The translations under genes and the position numbers were made by a program. Source: Rhizophagus irregularis (lineage: Eukaryota; Glomeromycota; Glomeromycetes; Glomerales; Glomeraceae). Taken from it: a stretch of DNA of 64,000 nucleotides. The DNA is taken from NCBI RefSeq assembly GCF_026210795.1, contig NC_089445.1:4216001-4280000 (forward strand). The letters run 5' to 3'. Within the stretch, counting starts at the first letter, position 1, and each line of letters opens with the position of its first letter. Shown here one piece after another: positions 10,729 through 24,029 of this stretch. The notes below the pieces were generated by a model. It was given only the letters and a program-made list of their open reading frames with translations. It searched no databases and was not told where the DNA came from.

Positions 10729-12109
10729 TACCTAATGATTTTATGTCTCAATTATACAATCATTCAAATCATCTTCACTTACTAGCATTTTATTTTCTTT
10801 TACACTAGCTTGTGAATCTTCAATTTCAAGAATTTCATTCAACTTTTTACTAGTATTTTCATCTATAATTAAATAAATAAATTAATTTTACATAAATAAT
10901 TTGTAAGATCAATTTTTTATATATTATAATACATACCTAATGACCTTGAATCTCTAATTATACAATCATTCAGACTTGCATGATATGCTTGTAAATCTTC
11001 ACTTTCAAGGATTTCATTCAATTTTTTACTAGTGAAATCAAGTAAGCGACTAATATAACATGTTTTAGGATGAGATTTAGTAGCAAGATTGTTATGACCA
11101 ATTGGTGCATTTATAAATTCCATAATGTTGCTTTTTAATTCTTCACTGACTTCATTATTATAAGGATGGAAAATCCAATCCTCAATAATACCCTTCACTT
11201 CTGATGTAGATGGTCTTTTTAATGGATCTTCATTCCAACATTTTTTCATTAAATCTACATAACATTGTGGAGTATTTTCAATAATTTCAGGACGTTCGCC
11301 TTTACAAATACTTAAACTAAGTTGAATATCATGTGCTCTGTTAAAAAATGGTGGTACCCCAGATGTAAATTCCCACATAATCATAGAAAAACTATATATA
11401 TCACTAGCTGAAGCATAAGGTTTGCCTCTTAAAACTTCAGGAGCGATAAATGGTATAACACCATAAATATCATACTTTTTCAAAGACGATTTTACAGGTT
11501 GACATAATCCTAAATCACTAATATAAAATTTATCCTTATTCTCATCATTATGATTTAAAATATTACCATCATGAAAATCACAGTGAATAAGATTCTCTTC
11601 ATGTATCTTTTTAAGCCCAGAAATAATTTCGTACAACATATATAATTTTTGATTCCAATTATTTTTGACTATTCTTGTTAAATTTTCTCTTAAATTACCT
11701 TTATTTGCATATTCCATTACTACCATATATTTTGATGAATTTGGAACTTCTGTAAATCCATAAAAATTTATAATATCACTTGAACTTAAACAACTTCTAT
11801 GATATTCCCACTATAAAAATAATAATAATCTATTAGTATAAATAAATTTTAATTTAAATTAAAAATAGAAAATAATATACTATCATACTTCTTTTAAAAA
11901 TTCATTTAAATTTTCATTTAAATTCTTGTGACATTTAAGAATTACTTCTTCATCTTCATCTCTGCTATTCTTTAACCAAGTAGCTTTATATATAGTACCA
12001 AATCCTCCTTCATTAACATATTCAACATTTTTAAATTTGTTATAAGGAAACCATTTTAATCTATTTTTAAGAATAAAATCATCTATAATTGCATTTTCAC
12101 TTTTTCCAA

Positions 12110-15100
12110 TAGAGGTTGGAACCGACCAAAAAAACCTTAACCGATTAATAATCGACTAATCAGTTACCATAACCGAATAATAATCGGTTAATTAATCGGT
12201 TAATTAATCGGTTAATTTGTGATGAGGTTAACCGATTAATTAATCGGTTAATATATAAATTTTGCATTTTCCGCCGCCCATTTGAATATTTTGCGTAATA
12301 TATATCACATGACATTTAGCTGCGCCATAAATACTTTATTTAAAATAAAATAAAAATAAATACATATTTTATAAAAGCATTTAAATATGTTACAAAAATA
12401 TATATAATAAATGATTATTCTTAAATTATCTTAACCCTTTAACCTAACCTAAACTCCACTTTCAATGCAACTATACATACATACTACATATATAAAACGT
12501 GACCGTGTATTGCATTTATTTTTTCTAAATTTCATAAATAAAAAATTATCAGTTTGTTATTTGGGAAGAATTTTTCAATTATCAAGTATTTAATTAAAGA
12601 TATTTACCTTATTAGCAAGTGAGAACATATCTATATATTTTGAATTTCTTTTAATAAAAAGAATTTCTTGGAAAAATTTTGGACTAAGACGTGTCTGTTT
12701 ATTTGTCATGCTATTTCCAGCATCTGAAAATAAACGTTCGCTAGGAACTGAAGTTGCTGGAATGGACAAATATTTGCGTGCCAATATTGATAATATGGGA
12801 AATCTATGTCTATTGTGATTCCACCATTCAAAAGGATTGATATTAGGATCTGCTTTTTCTGTGATACTTTCATTAAGATAATTATCAACTTCATTTGACT
12901 TTTTTTTGCGTTTATGACTTGTAGTTCTATGAAGTACATTAAAAATTGAATCTTCTGATGATTGATTTCGGGTGGGTGGAACTTCAAGTGATTCTTCATT
13001 TGGATTTAATTCAAATTTTAAATCATCATACATATTCTGAAGATTAATTTCAGTTTTTGTCTGTAACTCATCATCTGACAAAAATTCAAGATCTTTGTAT
13101 CTGGGATCCAAAATTGTCGAAATAAGTGCATTTTGATTAGGTACTTGCCAATAAGAATTAAGTGACTTAATAATTGTTCCTAATACTCTTTTAATTATTT
13201 GATCAGAATTTGCAGATTCTGGTTGAGATTTTTGCGGCGTATTCTCTAAAATATTTTGTGATTTCCTTGTTGTTTCACTATAATTAATTTTCTTAGTTTT
13301 TTTACGTAAATTATGTTTATGAGGTCTAATAATCATTGGTTCATTGCTTGCTTCATCTGACTCTGAATCATCTGAAATTACATCATCTTCTTCTGATTCG
13401 TCAGATAAGATTTCTTTCATATTTTCTATATAAAAATATAAATTAATTACATTTTAAAATATAAATAAATAAACTTCATTAGTTCATTTTAAAAACTTAC
13501 CATTATCATCAATATCAATATCATCATTATCATCTAAATCCTCAATATTAATATCGTAATTATCTTTTAATTTGTTTTTATAAATTAATTTTAATGTTTG
13601 AATAATTGGTAATATTGATGAAATTGTTGCATATTCAACTCCACTAAAATAAGTTGTTACTTCATCAAATGGCTTAAAAAGACTACATAATTCACTCAAA
13701 AGAACCCATTCTTCTTCACAAAGCATAATTTTTTGCAAGCGTTCTCCATCAAGTTTATCATTTTTATCATCTTCAAGGTGCAAAGTTGCATTTAAACGAA
13801 TAATTGGCTTTTTTAATTCAATTAATCGTTTCCATGAATTATATTTGGAATTCCAACGCGTCGGTACTTCATTAATATTTTTAAGTATACTTGTAGGCAA
13901 ATTTTCAAGTGGTTCATCATCAGAATCCTCATTTGAAGGTTGAGTTTTTTTATTAAGTTCATTTTGTACTTCTTGAAGTCGTTCAGACTGTTTTGGTGAT
14001 TGAAAAAATTTAACTAACTTTCTGTAACGCTTAACTTGCTTATTGATTGATTTTAATGCTTTAATAACTGTTAATTGCAATGTATGTGCTACACACGGTA
14101 ATCTCTGTATTTTGTCATTCTTTTGATTTAAAATATTAACAGCTGCTTTCATGTTACTTCCATTATCAGTAACTACACAGACAATCTTATTTTCTAAACG
14201 ATATTCTTCTATATACTTCTCTAAATAACTAGATATAGCTACAGCTGTATGTGGATATAAAATACTTTTAATGCCAATTAATATATCATATGGCTTAAAA
14301 TTTTCATTTACCCAGTGACCAGTAATTCCAATATACCCTGTTTTACTTCTTGCCGTCCATAAATCAGTTGTAATTGAAATAAATTCACAAGAATTAATTA
14401 CTAGAGTCAATAATTCCTTAACCCCAAGTTTATATACTTCTGTAATCAAATTTTTGATAGTTTTATCGCAAGGAATAGAATATGATGGATCTAGTGCGAA
14501 AAGAAGCTTTCTAAATCCCTTACTTTTTAAGATGTGAAATGGTTGAGAATCAGTAATGATAAATTCAAGTAATAATGTGTTTAACTTGTGTTGATATGAT
14601 TTTCCATGAGATCTTGCTTTGCTAAACATTGAGTCAATTGTTGTTTGATGTATTATTGATTCCTATTAATATAAATACAAATTTAATTTAATTTTCTAAT
14701 ATATTTTTACAATAAATAAAAAAATTATGTTACCTCTTTTTCTTCATCTCCTTCAGTTTTATTATGAGCTGCATTCAAATGATATTTCATATTTGACGTA
14801 GAACTTGAATGTTTATAAATTATATTACATGGCTCTTCTTTCTCGCCTTTCATTATAGGTATTATACATTGTACTTTTCCATCATCAATTTTTTTAAAAT
14901 ACTTCCATACAAAGCTCTTTTCGGGCTTGGACAATTTTAATTTTTTTATTTGTTGCTGTTGACTACTACCAGCTGTTGATTCAAAAAATGAAAATGAAGA
15001 CCTTTGTGAAATTGAAGTAGAAGGTGCAACAGATTGTAGTTTCGATGAACCAGATAGAGATTCATTTTCAACATTTCTATAATCAATATATTCTGAAAAA

Positions 15101-15440
15101 TTGTCATTTGTTTCATTATCACCCATATTGTATAATTTTTTTTATAATAAATTAAAATTTCTCAAGTTTTTATAAAAAGTTTAAACGGATTTATTTTTTT
15201 GATAAGTTTGTCAATACTGTATATTAAAAAAAACCTGTTATCGGAATTTCATTATCTAATTTGAGAAAATGATCTGCATAGTATTTTAATCAACTAAATT
15301 AATCGGTTAAATTAATCGGTTAATTAATCGATTAATTTAGTCGGTTAATTAGTCGATTAACCGATTTTTTGATACCTTTAACCGATTAACCGCCTTGACC
15401 GATTAATTAATCGATTAACGTTAATCGGTTCCAACCTCTA
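12110..15440 (-). mobile_element. Complete autonomous hAT transposon
   Basis: The element is 3331 bp with perfect 16-bp terminal inverted repeats TAGAGGTTGGAACCGA (12110-12125 and 15425-15440) and an exact 8-bp target duplication TTTTCCAA (12102-12109, 15441-15448). Both ends carry clusters of TTAATCGGTTAA and variants (about 12136-12253 and 15283-15430), probable transposase-binding sites. It encodes an intact transposase. The paralogous kinase gene 2 shows the unoccupied target at 46574-46585. Perfect ends, an exact duplication and an open transposase point to a recent, possibly still active insertion. Confidence 0.95.
12590..15126 (-). CDS. hAT transposase, 796 aa, three exons
   Basis: Exons 14734-15126, 13501-14662 and 12590-13425 join in frame (2391 nt), with introns of 71 and 75 nt (GTAACA...ATAG and GTAAGT...ATAG). 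The N-terminus has a BED-type zinc finger around WKYFKKIDDGKVQC with SNMKYHLNAAH. The RNase H-like core has SITTDLWTARS (first Asp), CVVTDNGSNMKAA (second Asp), the hAT LPCVAHTLQL motif and VPTRWNSKYNSWKRL. The hAT C-terminal dimerisation region reads FEWWNHNRHRFPILSILA, then ATSVPSERLFSDAGN with the catalytic Glu. Acidic linkers flank intron 2. No stops or shifts, so the protein is probably functional. It acts in the nucleus, binding the element's ends and excising it. Confidence 0.93.
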
Positions 15441-15490
15441 TTTTCCAAATCTATAAATTTAAACAGTTAAAATTATGTTATAGTTTATTT

Positions 15491-15830
15491 TAGAGGCCTG
15501 CAAGCGGGATTGAAACCCAGACCCAGCCCGGATCCAGAACCGAGTTTGGGCTGGAAAACTTTCTTTCAAAATTCACCCAGGCCGGGTCCAGGCCGGAACA
15601 TGATTTTTCATTACACCCGGATTTTAGTAATTCTGGCCAAAATTGTCTTAATTCCGGCCGAAATTAAACTGGCCAAAATTAAGTTGGCCGATTTTTTTGT
15701 TTTTACAACAAATTGATATGATAATAGTCCGGGTCAGGTCTTCAATATATTAAGTTCAGGCTGGGCTGGACCGGGCACTTTGGTTAATTTCCAAGTGTGG
15801 GCTGGGTCGGGTTGTAAATGCAAACCTCTA
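15491..15830. mobile_element. Short GC-rich hAT-like MITE
   Basis: Ends TAGAGGCCTGCA and, inverted, TAGAGGTTTGCA (15491-15502 and 15819-15830). It is absent at the homologous place in gene 2, where the flanks run on continuously. The flanking octamers GTTTATTT and GCTGATAT match at 5 of 8 positions, so any target duplication is decayed. The ends carry GGGCTGG/CCGGGTC repeats, and the middle repeats TTCTGGCCAAAATT-like motifs. It sits in the intron between the 1-nt exon and the N-lobe exon of kinase gene 1. Confidence 0.7.
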
Positions 15831-15870
15831 GCTGATATTATAATTTACACTAAAATAAATTACTACTTAC

Positions 15871-18800
15871 TCTAAAATTTAAATAAGAATTTAATGTAAC
15901 ATTAATCTTTTTGGATAAATATATTATATAGTAATAACCGATAATTTACAACTTACCAACTAAAGTAACAGATATTTTTTTAAATGAAAGAATTCAGTTA
16001 ACAAATAAATATTATATAAAATATATAACAATAAAAATATATATCTTACAAGCTATATAATAAATAATTTTTTAAAATTAAGAAATTAGTTAGTTTAAAT
16101 TATATATAAATATAATAAATAAGTAATAATAGAATTAAATTAATAACTTATAACTTACGATCTATTAAAGAAATTAGTTAATTTAAATTATATGTAAGTA
16201 TTATGTAAATAAGTAATAATATAATTAAATTAATAACTTACTCCCTATATTGTTAAATAATTTTTTAAATAAAGTAATTAGTTAGTTTAAATTATATATA
16301 AATATTATATAAATAAGTAGTAATATAATTAAATAAATAACTTACTCCCTATATTGTTAAATAATTTTTAAATAAAGAAATTAGTTAGCTTAAATCATAT
16401 GTAAATATTATATAATTAAGTAATAATAGATAGCTTATAACTTACGCTCTATTAAATAAAGAAATTAGTTAGTTTAAATTATATGCAAATATTACATAAA
16501 TAAGTAATAATAGAATAAATAAATAAATTATGACTTACCAACTAAAATAAATAACAAAACGATTTTTTAAATAAAGAAATTAGTCAGTTTAAATCATATG
16601 TAAATATTATATAAACAAGTAATAATAGAATTAAATAAATAACTTACTCCCTATATTATTAAATATTTTATTAATAAAGAAATTAGTTAATTTAAATTAT
16701 ATATAAATATTATATAAATAAGCGGTAATAATAGAATTAATAAATAACTTACACCCTATATTGTTAAATAATTTTTTTAAATAAAGACATTAGTTAATTT
16801 ATAAAATTATATAAATATGTAATAATAGAATTACTACTTACATTCTAAATTGTTAAATTAATTTTTTAAATGAAGAAATTAGTTAATTTAAATTATATTT
16901 AAATATTATATAAATAAGTAACAATAGATAAATAAATAACTTACTCCCTATATTGTTAAATAATTTTTTAAATAAAGAAATTAGTTAGTTTAAATTAAAT
17001 GATTAAATGTAAATATTTATATAAATGAGTAATAATAGATAAATAAATAACTTACTCCCTATATTGTTAAATAATTTTTTAAATAAAAAATTAGTTTTAA
17101 ATTAAATGCAAATATTATATAAATAAGTAATAATAAAATTAAATAAATAACTTACTCCCTATAGTGTTAAATATTTTTTTAATAAAGAAGTTAGTCAATT
17201 TAAATTATGTGTAAATATTATATAAATAAGTAATAATAGAATTAAATAAATAACTTATAACTTACGATCTATTAAATAAAGAAATTAGTAAGTTTAAAAT
17301 ATATAATAGAATTAAATAAATAAATTATGACCTACCAACTAAAATAAATTTACAAAATGATTTTTTTAAATAAAAAAATTAGTTAGTTTAAATTATATGT
17401 AAATATTATATAAATAAGTAATAATAGAATTAAATAAATATCTTACTCCCTATATTGTTTAAATAAAGAAATTAGTTAGTTTGAATCATAATAAATATTA
17501 TATAAATAAGTAATAATAGAATTATATAAATATCATACCATCTACAAAATAATTTTTTAAATAAAGAAATTAGTTAGTTTAAATTATACATAAATATTGT
17601 ATAAATAAGTAATAATAGAATTAAATAAATAACTTACTCCCTACTATATTGTTAAATAATTTTTAAATAAAGAAATTAGTTGGTTTAAATTATGTGTAAA
17701 TATTATATAAATATTACAATAGAATTAAATAAATAATTTACAACTTACAATCTATTAAATAAAGAAATTAGCTAGTTTAAATTATATGTAAATATTATAT
17801 AAATGAGTAATAATAGAATTAAATAAATAACTTACTCCCTATATTATTAAATAATTTTTTTAAATAAATAAATTAGTTAGTTTAAATTATATGTAAAATA
17901 TTATATAGATAAGTAATAATAAAATTGAATAAATAACTTACTCCCTATATTATTAAATAATTTTTTAAATAGATAAATTAGTTAGTTTATATGTAAATAT
18001 TATATAAATAAGTAAATAATAGAATTAAATAAATAACTTACTCCCTGTATTGTTAAATAGTTTTTTAAATAAAGAAATTAGATAGTTTAAATTATATATA
18101 AATATTATACAAATAAGTAATAATTGAATTAAATAAAATGACTTATAACTTACAATCTATTGAATAAAGAAATTAGTTAGTTTAAATTATATATAAATAT
18201 TATATAAATAAGTAATAATAGAATTAAATAAATGACAATAACTTACAATCTATCAAATAAAGAAATTAGTTAGTTTAAATTATACAAATATTATATAAAT
18301 AAGTAATAATAGAATTAAATAAATAACTTACTCCCTGTATTGTTAAAAAAATAAATAAATTAGTTAGTTTAATTATATGTAAATATTATATAAATAATAA
18401 TAGAATTAAATAAATAGCTTACACCCTATATTGTTAAACAATTATATTGTTAAACAATTTTTTAAATAAAGAAATTAGTTAGTTTGAATTAACATAAATA
18501 TTATATAAATAAATAATAATAGAATTAAATAAATAACTTACTCCCTACATTGTTAAATAATTTTTTAAATAAAGAAATTAGTTAGTTTAAATTATATGTA
18601 AATATTATATAAATAAGTAATAATAGAATTAAATTAATAACTTATAACTTACAATCTATTAAATAAAGAAATTAGTTAGTTTAAATTATATATAAATACT
18701 ATATATAAATAAGTAATAATAGAATTAAGTAGATAACTTATAACTTACGATCTATTTAAATAAAGAAATTAGTTAGTTTGAATTAACATAAATATTATAT

Positions 18801-19305
18801 AAATAAATTAATATTAGAATTAAATAAATAACTTACTCCCTATATTGTTAAATAATTTTTTAAATGAAGAATTCAGTTAATTATATAAATAATAGAAAAT
18901 AGATATTATATAACTTACACCCTGTAGTATTATTAACATAAAATTAATTATTGATTAGTTAGATATAAATATAATACAAAAGTATTTACTGTAAGTTATA
19001 CTATATATTACTTACAATCTAGTTATTTAAGTTAATAATATAATTAGTTAAATTATATAAAACATTAAACAAATAAATATAATCTATTGTAACTTACCAT
19101 CTGTAATATAATTAATTATTAAATAGTTATTTAAATAAAAAATTTAGTTATTATTTAAATATTATGTAAAAAGAATTAAATAACTGATAGCTTACCAACT
19201 ATATAGTATTATTATTAAATAAATTATTTAATTATATGAAATACAATGAAAATAGTGAGTAATTTCATTATTATTTAATTATAAGATAGCTTATCAACTT
19301 ACGAG
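15871..19305 (-). repeat. Intron/microexon array of kinase gene 1 (about 35 units)
   Basis: Tandem units of about 100 bp. On the minus strand each runs GTAAGT, an AT-rich body with AAACTAACTAATTTC (branch-like ACTAAC), then TAG (sometimes CAG), with exactly three bases before the next GTAAGT. The triplets counted by hand are GGA 14, ATT 5, TTG 4, ATC 3, GGT 3, ATG 2 and single CTT, AGC, AAT, CTC. The downstream end has a 1-nt spacer, A, at 15871. The phase set by the upstream exon gives 36 codons without a stop, starting A-L-D-D-W-W. Units are more diverged than in gene 2. Use as exons is inferred. Confidence 0.8.
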
Positions 19306-19588
19306 CTAAATATTTAATATAATTTTTATATAATATAGTTAGTCTAAATTATATTTCATATTATATAAGATATAATCATAGATAGTATTTGAATTATTTA
19401 TAAATAAAAATTTAATATTTCAGCTTTTTATATACCTTTAGATTCTTCAGTGTCACTTTCTTCAGGTTCTTTGATATTGCATACAACTAGTTTTATTATA
19501 TTGCAAGTTTGTTTTAAAATTTGAATAATTCCAATTTATATTATGTATTCATGCTATATGCTTTACCTTTACCAACACATTGGCCCAT

Positions 19589-20160
19589 TACTATGCCAAA
19601 ATTCTCACTATCCTTTTATATATATATACTGTATATATATCAAATGATATTTATTACCGAATTTTATTGGTAAATATCTTTTTTATTATTATTTTTAAAT
19701 GCTTTTATTATTATGAATAAATATAGTAATAATATTTATGCAAAATGTATTATAAGCATTGTATACGTATGACAAACAAATTTTACACATCCAAATATGA
19801 CGATCATCAAATCTTAATTTTCTTAATACATGATATATAAACTTTTAAAAGTTTAGTTATTTCAAAAATTACTTAAAGTAGCAAATATAATTGTAAATAT
19901 CGTCAAATAATCTGTGTAATACATATGATTGCATTTTTTTTACTATATATACATACGAATTTTATTATATTATTACTTACAGTATACATAATTTAAACTC
20001 ACATAACCACATATCTAATTTTTTGCATGGAACATTTTATCTTGAAGAGAAAAAAAAAATTGTTTTTTCTTAAAATACATAAAATAAAATCATTTTATTA
20101 ATTTAATAACAGGCACATTTAAAAATAACACTTTTACACTAGAGCTCTGAATCTGACATG
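19589..20160. other. Upstream region of kinase gene 1
   Basis: Homologous to the sequence upstream of gene 2 for about 150 bp (shared ATGAATAAATAT and AATGCAAAATG blocks at 19710-19760), so this holds the original promoter. No clear TATA box was singled out. Beyond it lies AT-rich sequence with no gene. Confidence 0.4.
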
Positions 20161-20199
20161 ACGGATCGAATCAATGGAATCATTTTATAAAATTCTAGA

Positions 20200-20660
20200 A
20201 AAATCCTCTTATAAATTTAAAAATATTAGAATTGGACGGTAGTTTTCAAGATATGGCTTGGGATCATATAGAGAATTTATCATTACCCTATTTACAAATA
20301 TTAAAAATTGATTATGTAGGTCATGATGAGAGTTATTAATAAAAGGATTGTTCGGGCTATTTATCAAAATTGCCCGAACCTTCAATATCTTAATCTAATG
20401 TTTAGAAAGAGTAATATTATGGAATTAGAAAAATTATTAATTAAATGTCTATATTTGAATGGATTATTTTTATCATTGTTACTACAAATTGGGAATTTTA
20501 TCTAAATTTTCACCAAATAATTTATTTAATTTTAAATTTTATTCCGTTAATCAAGTTAGATTGAATTCATTAAAACCGAATTATTTTTTGATAATTGAAA
20601 AGTTGAACATAAACATCCTATGTTATTAAAAGTCTTTCGAATGACAATTGTAAGTTGTTG
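20200..20660 (+). pseudogene. F-box/LRR gene fragment
   Basis: Leucine-rich-repeat remnants in shifting frames: LKILELDGSFQDMAWDHI, LSLPYLQILKIDYVG, then VRAIYQNCPNLQYLNL (20350-20405), EKLLIKCLYLNGL and KFSPNNLFNFKFYS. The NCPNLQYLNL and KFSPNNLFNFKFY phrases are typical of Rhizophagus-type F-box proteins. At least two frameshifts are needed, and neither the F-box nor the C-terminus is present. It is related in style to the intact gene at 3991-5415 but not a close copy. Confidence 0.7.
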
Positions 20661-23600
20661 ATATAAAGTAGAAAGTATAGTTAAAAAATTCGATCATGAT
20701 TTATATGGAGAAGTCTCTGAATGATCTAAAAAGCGTATTAACCTTATTTTGTATTTGTTTTTTTTTGTATTTATTCTTGTGTAAAATAAAAATTTGATAC
20801 TTAAAATTATTTTACAGAACTATAAATCATATAAAATAAAGAGATTACAGTATACTATTATATATTGAAATTGTCCATCCGAGATATTTATAAAAATTCG
20901 GGGTCCTATTCAAGAAGTTGGCATTTAGGTAATTGACTTTGGGAAAAGGTATATTCAGAAAAGTGGAATTCAGAAAACGGACCGACAAGGGAATAACATA
21001 TAACATTATTATTGTCTGGAGCGAAACGAAACACTATTATATGTCTACGCATTATGAAAAATGATCGATCCCGTGAGTTTCTCTGTCCCTCACGTGACGT
21101 CATCCAATAAAATCGCAAATCGGAATTTTATCTTTTTTTTCCACACCGGATTTACAACGCCATAAATTTTGTAGTAATTTATCCTTAATTTACACACCGC
21201 TACCTATCACTTTTAATTGAGAAATTTTTATGATAATAGATAAAACTTTATTCACATTCAAACTTAATCCGAATTTTTTACTCATTAACTAAAACTCTTA
21301 ATGGAAACCCATTTCACTCATATATTTGCTTTTATCAACGAGTAAATATTTTTATTTTATTGTTTGATATCCTAAGACGACGTGTTATAATAGTTGTAAA
21401 GTTGAAAATTGTCATGCGAAAATTGTTTTAAAGAACATTATATTAAATAAAATTAGGAGAATGATCATTAGTTCGATCACAACTCCAACCCATATTCCTG
21501 ATGCAGGTTTTGAACTTTCATCATGTGACCAGTATAAAACGTACGGATTTTTTTGGTCACCACTCCAGCCTCTATTCGGGCATCCTTTTCATCAGAAGTC
21601 AGAACTTCTATAAGTACAATGATGGACATATTGCATATAGGATCTTTAAGAAATCTATGACTTACTTGGTTAACAATAATGTAACGTTTCACTCATTTTA
21701 CCGATACCTGTTATACCAGCATAAAATAATATTTATTTTTTATATGAAACAAGATTACTAAATTTGAAAAACTTTAGAACTATTACAAATTGGAAGTTAT
21801 TTATTTAATAAATTTTTAATTTTATATTGCAATTTGAAATTAATTTTCTAAAAGCATTAAATATTAAAATAATTTGAAATTAAACCGCAGTAAGGAGCGA
21901 GGCGCAGTTAACGAATTTATTTAAATAATTTTCAAGTCGGGTGATTTTCATGTTGGTAAAATTGCATTTCAGTGAAGAATGTTTCAGAAAACATATATAT
22001 TAAAATGAATATAAAATATAAATATACATCATATCGGCGGATTTTGTCACTGCGTTAAATGCTAAATCTGAAAATTTCCGTTGCCCAAAATTGTGTTTGT
22101 AAAACTGTCGACCCTGTCACCCGCCGAACAAGAGGCATCCAAATAGTATTTTTCTCTTTTGTAAAAATTGTGGGATAGTGATTTTAAACTATGATCTTTA
22201 ATAAGTTAGTTAAAGAAGTAATTGAAACAATTGTAATTTATTATTATTATATATTTTTTTTTAAAAAAAAAATGTTGTACTGTACATTACTTTTTGATTA
22301 TTCATGTAATTAACATTAAATAAATGTTTTTTTCATAAATTTTACTACCTAAAAATCAAGTAAAATTAAAATTATTTTCTTTATATTATTTTTATTATTC
22401 AAATTTAACCAAACCAAAAAAGATATGAATTATCAGAATTAGTAATCCATATAAAAGTACTTTAATCATGTGACTTACAGACTTACAATGATAAAAATTT
22501 TCATTTTTTTCGTTATTAAAAAAATTTTTTGAGATTTTAGTTTTATAAATTCAAAATTTGATATTTCTTAATACAATAATTTATAACAATAAATGTTCAG
22601 TTATTCTAATTTCAAGTTATTACCTCACATATAAAAAAGTTTAGAATGCCCATTAACAACTTGTTACTTATATACAATAATTTGACCTTGGTAAAAAAAT
22701 CTTAATTAAAGTCATGTGATCTAATATTGATTGGTTATTCTATATCAAGTATAGTTATTAAATAAAAGAATGTTTACTTCAAAAAATTAAATGCGTACTT
22801 AATTGAGTATATCGAAATTTTAATGCGACATTGTTTTCTTCTTGATAAATTAAGGTGTAACGAATATGAATCGTCCACTAAAACAATTCTAAGTCAAATC
22901 GTTTGCGGTATAACGGCTTTATCGCTACGCCACAAATTATTATTTGATATTTCCACCTGCTGTGCTACAGAATTACAAAAAGGCTCATGTTTTAAGAGTA
23001 ATTGTTAACACAAGAGATCTTTTTTTTTTGAAAAAAAATTACAAAAAGTTTTTTTAAATGAGATATTTTATTCGTTCCATACAAGAATTTCTGTATAGAA
23101 AAAAAATTCTTTATAGAATGTATACAGGCACTGGTGTAACAGTAAATAAACCGAATTTTCAGACCTTTTTAGTGAAAGAAAAAAAAAAAAAAATTTTTTC
23201 TCGTAGAGATAGGCGTTAAAATTTTGGATAACATCACTTTCAACAATTTCCTTTTTTGAATGATTACGCAACACTTTGTTTCTAGTATTTTCCATTTCAG
23301 CCTGAACTTAATTTGTGTTTCTAATATTAAAGTTTAAACCTTTTTTTTTCTTTCTATATACGGAAAAATTCAATCATTTATTGTTTATTACTAATGATAT
23401 TATATTAGAAATATGCTAAAACCAATTTTTACAAAAAAGATCATTAACGTTGCATGGTTTTGTGTTGAACTTAGAAGTTCTCTGCTATTTGTGCTAATGC
23501 ATGGGTTCCACCTAGAGTAGTCCTCTGTATACTAAAAATACGACATCATATTTTTAGAGATGTTTAAAAATCTGAACATTTATTTTAAGCGTAAACTCAA

Positions 23601-24029
23601 AACTCAAAATAATTGTTCAAAACGAACAATGAATAGATTCTGTATTCTCAAATTAAAAAAAATTTTAAGGAAAAATAGCTATGAATATTTTAAAAATATT
23701 TTAAAACTCAATGTATATTGTTTAAAAAAATTTTTTTTATAATAATTGTCTATTTTTTATATTTTTCAAGTCATATAACCAATTCACATTTATTTTATTG
23801 TACACATTATAGGAACTTTGCACTCAAACTGATTATATACTTCAAATTATTGTAGCAAAACAAAATAAAAATTTTTTTTAATGTTCGTCTCCAATCTTAA
23901 TACACATTATGTAATGTTTTGTGTAACAAAATATTAATAACCATTTTTTTCTCCTAAATTAAATGAATTAATCATATTAAACTAACACGTCGGCTTTCCA
24001 AGTTTTTAATTTGCCTCACAGCGTAGGCA
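20661..24029. other. Gene-poor stretch
   Basis: Only short frames without family resemblance. A 71-codon minus frame at 21477-21692 and a 61-codon plus frame at 22823-23008 have no supporting context. Long T and A runs occur near 22255, 23020 and 23185. Confidence 0.35.

Larger units (their letters stand above)
10741..19588 (-). pseudogene. TKL kinase gene 1, disrupted by hAT insertion
   Basis: Predicted exons: 19567-19588 (MGQCVGK), 19436-19486 (acidic, ends EESDTEESK), a microexon array, a 1-nt exon at 15871, the N-lobe exon (15449-15450 joined to 11889-12109 before the insertion), 10937-11810 and 10741-10862 (ends CIIET). The kinase has a glycine loop NEGGFGTIYKA, lysine in VILKCHK, catalytic loop LIHCDFHDGNIL (HCD for HRD), metal site SDLG (for DFG), FIAPEVL and KRPS. 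A 3331-bp hAT element lies in the N-lobe exon with an 8-bp target duplication, separating about 25 codons and the array from the kinase domain. Without it the exons total 1398 nt, a clean multiple of three. Homologous to gene 2 at 45.1-52.1 kb. A transcript starting inside the hAT end could still make a kinase fragment. Confidence 0.8.

Noticed and set aside
12434-12462. Telomere-like CCCTTTAACCTAACCTAA
   Set aside because: Too short and irregular, and inside the hAT element.
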